A stretch of DNA of 18,202 nucleotides. It comes from JALZAA01 sp046724655 (GTDB lineage Bacteria > Actinomycetota > Acidimicrobiia > IMCC26256 > JACDBD01). Shown one piece after another: positions 14,738-18,202 of this stretch (position 1 is its first letter; each line of letters starts with the position of its first letter). A program made the position numbers and the translations under genes. A model generated the notes under the pieces. It did not search any database and had not been told where the DNA came from. It saw nothing but the letters and a program-made list of their open reading frames with translations. The DNA lies in assembly GCA_046724655.1 (NCBI GenBank), contig JBKOWY010000094.1:1-18202 (forward strand). The letters are read 5' to 3'.

Positions 14738-14757
14738 GCCCCCGTGCGGCCGGGGGC
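14738..14757. other. Inverted repeat upstream of the thioredoxin-like gene
   Basis: GCCCCCG (14738-14744) and CGGGGGC (14751-14757) are perfect 7-base arms around TGCGGC. The right arm overlaps the place of the -35 box for the gene starting at 14785, so it could be an operator; with no T-run on either side a simple terminator is less convincing. Chance palindromes are frequent in such GC-rich DNA. Confidence 0.4.
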
Positions 14758-14771
14758 GTGGCGTGCGTCAC

Positions 14772-14777
14772 TAGATT
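14772..14777 (+). promoter_or_regulatory. Candidate -10 box for leaderless thioredoxin-like transcript
   Basis: TAGATT fits TANNNT and is followed by exactly 7 bases before the ATG at 14785, the same geometry as seen before cofD. There is no Shine-Dalgarno sequence before this ATG, which agrees with leaderless translation. Confidence 0.5.
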
Positions 14778-14784
14778 CCCGCGC

Positions 14785-15237
14785 ATGGTGGTGCGACTCG
14801 CGATCGCCGTGGTTCTGTTGATCGCGGCAGGAGTTGTCGCCTGGGTCCTGCAGCGCCGGCGGCCGGCTCCGCCGCCGAGGGACGTGTACCCGGTGCCGCG
14901 ACAACTCGACCGGTCCGACTTCCCGCGGCCGGAGACGCCGTGGTTGGTGGCGTTGTTCTCGTCGACGGCGTGCGAGTCGTGCGAGTCGCTGCCGCCGAAG
15001 CTCGCCGTTCTCGAATCAGCCGACGTGGCGACGTGCGAAGTCGAGTACCACGCGCAGCCCGACCTCCATCGCCGTTACGAGATCTCGGCTATCCCGACGA
15101 CGCTCGTCGTCGACACCGGTGGCGTCGTCCGCGCCGCGTTCGTCGGCTCGTTCACCGCCACCGATCTCTGGGCCGCTGTTGCCGAAGCCCGGACGCCGGG
15201 CTCGACGCCGGAGCCCGAGCTCGGGAAGCTGCGGTAG
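14785..15237 (+). CDS. Membrane-anchored thioredoxin-like protein
   Basis: A 150-aa protein. Residues 3-22 (VRLAIAVVLLIAAGVVAWVL) form one membrane anchor followed by a basic Pro-rich linker, then a short thioredoxin fold: WLVALFSSTACESCESLPPKL (53-73) with active-site CxxC (C63, C66) and the cis-proline loop in ISAIPTTLVVD (100-110, P104). GGVVRAAFVG forms the last strands. Anchoring and orientation suggest a thiol-disulfide role at the membrane, outer face by the positive-inside rule only if the short N-terminus stays inside; the basic linker after the span argues the domain may instead be cytoplasmic. The start is chosen because the frame upstream lacks any domain and a -10 box sits 7 bases before this ATG. 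It converges on ftsH with 4 bases between stops. Confidence 0.8.
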   Translation: MVVRLAIAVVLLIAAGVVAWVLQRRRPAPPPRDVYPVPRQLDRSDFPRPETPWLVALFSSTACESCESLPPKLAVLESADVATCEVEYHAQPDLHRRYEISAIPTTLVVDTGGVVRAAFVGSFTATDLWAAVAEARTPGSTPEPELGKLR

Positions 15238-15241
15238 CCGG

Positions 15242-17254
15242 CTAGTCGCGTACGGGTGCCGGCTCGGTCGAGTCGGCACCGACTTCGCTCAGGGAGTCGC
15301 CTTCCTCGGCCTCGTCGACCTCGACCTCGGTGCCGTCGGCCTTCGACACCCGGCGGGGACCACCGGCCTTGTACCCCACGGCCTCGTCGACCAGTCGGGC
15401 CACCTCGTCGCCATCGAGGGTCTCGCGCTCGAGGAGGGCGTGGGCGACGGCCTCGAGGCCGGCGCGGTGCTCGGACAGCACCTTGCGAGCGCGCTCTTCC
15501 TCCTCGCGCAGGATGCGCTCGACCTCTTCGTCGATCACGCGTGCCGTGTCGTCCGAGTAATCGCGGGTGTGGACAAGGTCCTCCCCGAGGAACACGGCGC
15601 CCTGTGAGCCCCAAGCCATCGGGCCGATGCGGTCGGACATGCCCCACTCGCGCACCATCTTGCGCGCCAGCTCGGTGATCCCGACGAGGTCGTTCTGCGC
15701 GCCCGTCGACAGGTGCCCGTAGACGATCTCCTCGGCGACGCGGCCGCCGAGCCGCACGACGAGCGAGTCGGCGATGTACTCGCGCTTGTAGATGTGCTTC
15801 TCCTCCAGCGGCAGCTGCTGGGTGGCGCCCAGCGCCATGCCGGTGGGCAGGATCGTGACCCTGTGCACGGGGTCGGCGTGCTCGAGCACATAGGCGAGCA
15901 CCGCGTGGCCGCCCTCGTGGAACGCGACGACCTCCTTCTCCTCCTCGGTCAGCGCCATCGACTCCCGCTTCAGGCCCATGAGCACGCGGTCGCGCGCGGT
16001 CTCGAAGTCCTCGGCGTGGATCTCGGCCTGACCGCGGCGGACCGCGAACAAAGCTGCCTCGTTCACGAGGTTGGCGAGGTCGGCGCCGCTCATGCCCGGG
16101 GTGCCCCGGGCGATGATCGACGCGTCGACGTCGGGCGCGATCTTCTTGTCACGGAAGTGCACCTTGAGGATCGCGATCCGCTCCTCCTGCGTCGGGAGCG
16201 GGACGATGATCTGGCGGTCGAAGCGACCGGGGCGCAGCAGCGCGGCGTCGAGGATGTCGGGACGGTTGGTCGCCGCCATCATCACGATCCCCTCGGTGGC
16301 CTCGAAGCCGTCCATCTCGGCGAGCATCTGGTTCAAGGTCTGCTCACGCTCGTCGTGCCCGCCGCCGAGTCCCGCGCCGCGCTTGCGGCCGATCGAGTCG
16401 AGCTCGTCGACGAAGATGATCGCGGGCGCCTGCTTGCGAGCGGTCTGGAACAGGTCGCGCACTCGGGCGGCGCCGACGCCGACGAACATCTCCATGAAGT
16501 CCGAGCCCGTGACCGACACGAACGGCACGCCGGCCTCGCCCGCCACCGCCCGGGCGATGAGCGTCTTCCCGGTGCCGGGCGGGCCCACGAGCAGCACGCC
16601 CTTGGGGATACGGGCGCCGATCTGCTTGAACTTGCCGGGGTTCTTCAGGAAGTCGACGACCTCGGCGATTTCCTGCTTGACCGGGCCGTACCCGGCGACG
16701 TCGGTGAACTTCGTCTGGGGCTTCTCGGTGTTGTACACCTTCGCCCGGCTGCGGCCGATGTTCATGACCGCCCCCATCTGCCCCTGAGCGCGGCGGCTGA
16801 ACCAGATGAAGACGCCGACGATGAGGGCGACGGGCAGCAGCCAGATCAGGATCTCGCCGAAGATGTTCGAGGAATCGCGGACGTACTTGAAGTTGACGCC
16901 CTTTTGCTCGAGCTGCTGGATCTGCGTCTCTTGAAAGTCGTTGTTGGGCCCGGAGCTGGAGAACTCCGTCTTGCCGTTCTGCGGGGTCTTGAACTCGCCG
17001 TTGATGCTGCCGCTCTCGGGGTTGAACTCGACGCTCTTGACGTCGCCGTTGTCGACTGCCCGCTGGAACTGGGTGTAGCTGAGCTCGGCCTTGGCCGTGT
17101 CGGTCCGGCCGAAGTTGAAGAAGAAGAGGCCCCCGACGAGCAGCGCGCCGATGATCAGCCACGGCACCCACCGGGTGGGTGTCGGCGGCTGCTGGGTAGG
17201 TGGGGTCGAGCGGGGGCTCCGACCGGGGGGGAGGTCGGATGGGCGGCGGCTCAT
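15242..17254 (-). CDS. ftsH: ATP-dependent zinc metalloprotease FtsH
   Basis: A 670-aa membrane protease that unfolds and degrades membrane and regulatory proteins. A Pro-rich N-terminus leads into membrane span 1 (29-47), an outside domain, and span 2 (132-152). The AAA domain has Walker A GPPGTGKT (224-231), Walker B IIFVDELD (279-286) and the second region of homology TNRPDILDAALLRPGRFDR (329-347). The protease zinc site is HEGGH (446-450) with the likely third ligand D522 in TGAQNDLVG. An acidic tail (640-670) follows the usual coiled-coil end. The ATG is chosen because GAAGG (17263-17267) stands 8 bases before it and the extension upstream to 17515 has no homology-like sequence. The tilS/hpt genes that often precede ftsH are not found here. 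Confidence 0.97.
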   Translation of the reverse strand: MSRRPSDLPPGRSPRSTPPTQQPPTPTRWVPWLIIGALLVGGLFFFNFGRTDTAKAELSYTQFQRAVDNGDVKSVEFNPESGSINGEFKTPQNGKTEFSSSGPNNDFQETQIQQLEQKGVNFKYVRDSSNIFGEILIWLLPVALIVGVFIWFSRRAQGQMGAVMNIGRSRAKVYNTEKPQTKFTDVAGYGPVKQEIAEVVDFLKNPGKFKQIGARIPKGVLLVGPPGTGKTLIARAVAGEAGVPFVSVTGSDFMEMFVGVGAARVRDLFQTARKQAPAIIFVDELDSIGRKRGAGLGGGHDEREQTLNQMLAEMDGFEATEGIVMMAATNRPDILDAALLRPGRFDRQIIVPLPTQEERIAILKVHFRDKKIAPDVDASIIARGTPGMSGADLANLVNEAALFAVRRGQAEIHAEDFETARDRVLMGLKRESMALTEEEKEVVAFHEGGHAVLAYVLEHADPVHRVTILPTGMALGATQQLPLEEKHIYKREYIADSLVVRLGGRVAEEIVYGHLSTGAQNDLVGITELARKMVREWGMSDRIGPMAWGSQGAVFLGEDLVHTRDYSDDTARVIDEEVERILREEEERARKVLSEHRAGLEAVAHALLERETLDGDEVARLVDEAVGYKAGGPRRVSKADGTEVEVDEAEEGDSLSEVGADSTEPAPVRD

Positions 17255-17280
17255 GCGAAAGGCCTTCGCTTGGGTTCGAG

Positions 17281-17301
17281 GCGGGCGCCAGCCGCGCCCG
17301 C
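17281..17301. other. Inverted repeat in the ftsH upstream region
   Basis: GCGGGCGC (17281-17288) and GCGCCCGC (17294-17301) are perfect 8-base arms with a CAGCC spacer. It lies between a weak minus-strand -10 candidate (TACCAT at 17313-17318) and the ftsH ribosome binding site, so it would form a hairpin near the 5' end of the ftsH leader. It might affect translation or bind a regulator. Confidence 0.45.
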
Positions 17302-17463
17302 AATTAGGGTCCATGGTACGGCCAGTCGGCAGACGGCACCGGGCGGGTGGATCCGCCGCCGAATGGCGTTCAAATTTGGAAACGAGCCACAGCCTCGGCG
17401 AATTCCGGTAACAAGGCACTGCGCCGCAGGAGCCCGAGCTTGCGAGGGCGACCAGAGAAGCTC

Positions 17464-17492
17464 TTGACCGGCCCGCACCCCCGGTGTACGTT
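17464..17492 (+). promoter_or_regulatory. Sigma-70-type promoter pointing right
   Basis: TTGACC (17464-17469), a 17-base spacer and TACGTT (17487-17492) form the best housekeeping-type promoter in the window. Transcription should begin near 17498-17500, which is within the left arm of the long hairpin at 17495-17546. It lies about 270 bases before the likely start of the membrane protein gene. Confidence 0.5.
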
Positions 17493-17494
17493 GC

Positions 17495-17546
17495 AGATGC
17501 CCTTCGCAGGGGCAAGCCGAAAGGTTGGTCACTGCGGAGGGCATTT
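17495..17546 (+). ncRNA. Candidate structured RNA or 5' leader hairpin
   Basis: Bases 17495-17509 pair with 17532-17546 (15 pairs, two of them G-U). The stem continues after a G/A mismatch with three pairs, an A/G mismatch and four further pairs, closed by the tetraloop GAAA (17519-17522). In total about 22 pairs form one long stem ended by a GNRA loop, with G-U pairs that favour function as RNA rather than DNA. The predicted start of the promoter just upstream falls on its left arm. I do not recognise a known riboswitch or small-RNA family; the c-di-GMP-I pattern was compared and does not fit. It may be the 5' end of a free small RNA or of a leader of the gene to the right. Confidence 0.45.
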
Positions 17547-17675
17547 CCGCGGGATCTCTCGCCCGACAGCGTCTTCGGGCCCGCGCCGTCCCAGAAGCTC
17601 GGTTATGTTGACGCGCTCCATGGACGTACCGCTCTTCGCCCGTTGCTGTACACGTCGCGAACGGGCGCGAAATGC

Positions 17676-17690
17676 GCGAGCGTCGCTCGC
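17676..17690. other. Short perfect palindrome in the gap before the last gene
   Basis: GCGAGCG-T-CGCTCGC has 7-base arms around one base. It may be a terminator-like or REP-like element ending the transcript that starts near 17498. The rest of 17255-17765 holds the ftsH leader, the promoter and the candidate RNA; the plus frame used by the last gene is open back to 17412, but its translation has no recognisable domain. Confidence 0.35.
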
Positions 17691-17765
17691 CTACGACGAC
17701 CGTTGGACCGTCCCGACTGCGGCGGTAGCGGTCCCGGCGCCTGCCGCCGGCTGACGCTCGCCGAC

Positions 17766-18202
17766 GTGGCCGGCGTCCCCGGCACGCCGCCCCCCAGCCC
17801 GCCCCGGCCCCGCGTCCGTTGGGGACTGTGGGACGTCGTGCTGGCCTGGGTGGCCGGCGTGGTCGCGGCCTTGATCGCGGGCTCGATCGTGGCCAGCGCG
17901 GCCGGCGTCCCGGCCGACCGCGTCAGCGACGACGTGGGCGTGCTCCTCGGCTCGGTGATCGGGCAGGCCATCGGCATCGTCGGCGCGCTTTGGCTGATTG
18001 CGAGGACCAAGGGCCGCGGCACCCTCAGCGCCGACTTCGGGCTCGTCGCCCGCCTCCCCGGAGACAGCTGGGCGGCGGCGGCCGGATGGCTCCTCGCCGG
18101 TGCGGGTCTCCAGCTGGCCATCCTGCCGTTCCTCCAAGTGCTGGTGAACGTGCACGGGAAGGTCGAGACCCAGGAGGTCGTCCAGGAGTTCGAGCGGTCG
18201 CG
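17766..18202 (+). CDS. CPBP-type membrane protein, N-terminal part (cut by window end)
   Basis: From the GTG at 17766 the frame has a Pro-rich start (VAGVPGTPPPSPPRPRVRWG), a membrane span beginning LWDVVLAWVAGVVAALIAGS, a short loop, a second span (GVLLGSVIGQAIGIVGALWL), a polar step ARTKGRGTLSADFGLVARLP, and a third hydrophobic stretch (WAAAAGWLLAGAGLQLAILPFL) before the window ends. The DFGL step between spans resembles N-terminal regions of CPBP (CAAX protease/bacteriocin-processing) family proteins, whose catalytic EExxxR and HxxxN motifs would lie beyond the edge, so the family call is tentative. The start is uncertain: the frame is open from 17412 with other possible starts at 17484 (GTG), 17643 and 17703 (TTG), and no ribosome binding site marks any of them. 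Confidence 0.6.
   Translation, partial: MAGVPGTPPPSPPRPRVRWGLWDVVLAWVAGVVAALIAGSIVASAAGVPADRVSDDVGVLLGSVIGQAIGIVGALWLIARTKGRGTLSADFGLVARLPGDSWAAAAGWLLAGAGLQLAILPFLQVLVNVHGKVETQEVVQEFERS

Noticed and set aside
15713..17467. 584-aa plus-strand open frame opposite ftsH
   Set aside because: It is the antisense shadow of a clear FtsH; its translation is dominated by Asp, Leu, Val, Arg and His, as expected from reversed GC-rich codons, and shows no domain.
17495..17546. c-di-GMP-I riboswitch, SRP RNA or tmRNA
   Set aside because: Some letters (GGGCAAGCC, GAAAGG) recall the c-di-GMP-I element, but the GGACGCAAAGCC core is missing; the conserved SRP and tmRNA segments are also absent.

Overview
The window comes from a high-GC actinobacterium, most likely of the Acidimicrobiia type or a related deep lineage. 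The base and codon use, the frequent GTG starts, the overlapping gene ends, the coenzyme F420 genes and the glycosyltransferase/DUF5719 pair all point that way. No rRNA or species marker is present, so the placement is inference. Gene order resembles the Mycobacterium tuberculosis fbiA-fbiB-manC-wbbL1 neighbourhood, but here fbiB is split in two and no whiB gene is seen.

Left part (124-6780, plus strand): a tightly packed seven-gene run for nucleotide-sugar supply and glycan assembly. It holds UDP-glucose 6-dehydrogenase, a UDP-glucuronate decarboxylase-like SDR (giving UDP-xylose), a polyprenyl-phosphate-type GT2, a rhamnosyltransferase-type GT2, a membrane-anchored protein with three HxH motifs, a GMPP-type nucleotidyltransferase and a GalE-like epimerase. 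Most junctions overlap (TGATG, TAGTG, GTGA), so translation is probably coupled. The run could convert UDP-glucose to UDP-glucuronate, UDP-xylose and possibly UDP-arabinose, supply GDP-mannose, and feed cell-envelope glycosyltransferases.

Middle (6821-9653, minus strand): the coenzyme F420 genes cofD, cofE and a separate FbiB-C-type nitroreductase, transcribed leftward. Upstream of cofD lies a 48-bp tandem repeat (about 3.5 copies) that ends in a perfect 15-bp-arm hairpin, and beyond it a small helical membrane-associated protein. The 150-bp divergent region that follows carries a CRP/FNR-like palindrome.

Right part (9804-18202): a 1041-aa fusion of a GT2 domain with a large multi-pass membrane region, overlapping a DUF5719-like exported protein built of four internal repeats. 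Then come a decayed MFS transporter fragment on the minus strand, a membrane-anchored thioredoxin-like protein with a probable leaderless promoter, and ftsH on the minus strand, converging with only 4 bp between stops. The ftsH upstream region contains a good sigma-70-type promoter pointing right, whose predicted start falls on a long GAAA-capped hairpin (candidate structured RNA). Last is the N-terminal part of a CPBP-type membrane protein cut by the window edge.

Most notable for follow-up are the structured element at 17464-17546, the repeat and hairpin before cofD, the split fbiB, the three-HxH membrane protein and the CRP-like site. I see no defence system, prophage, insertion sequence or CRISPR array.
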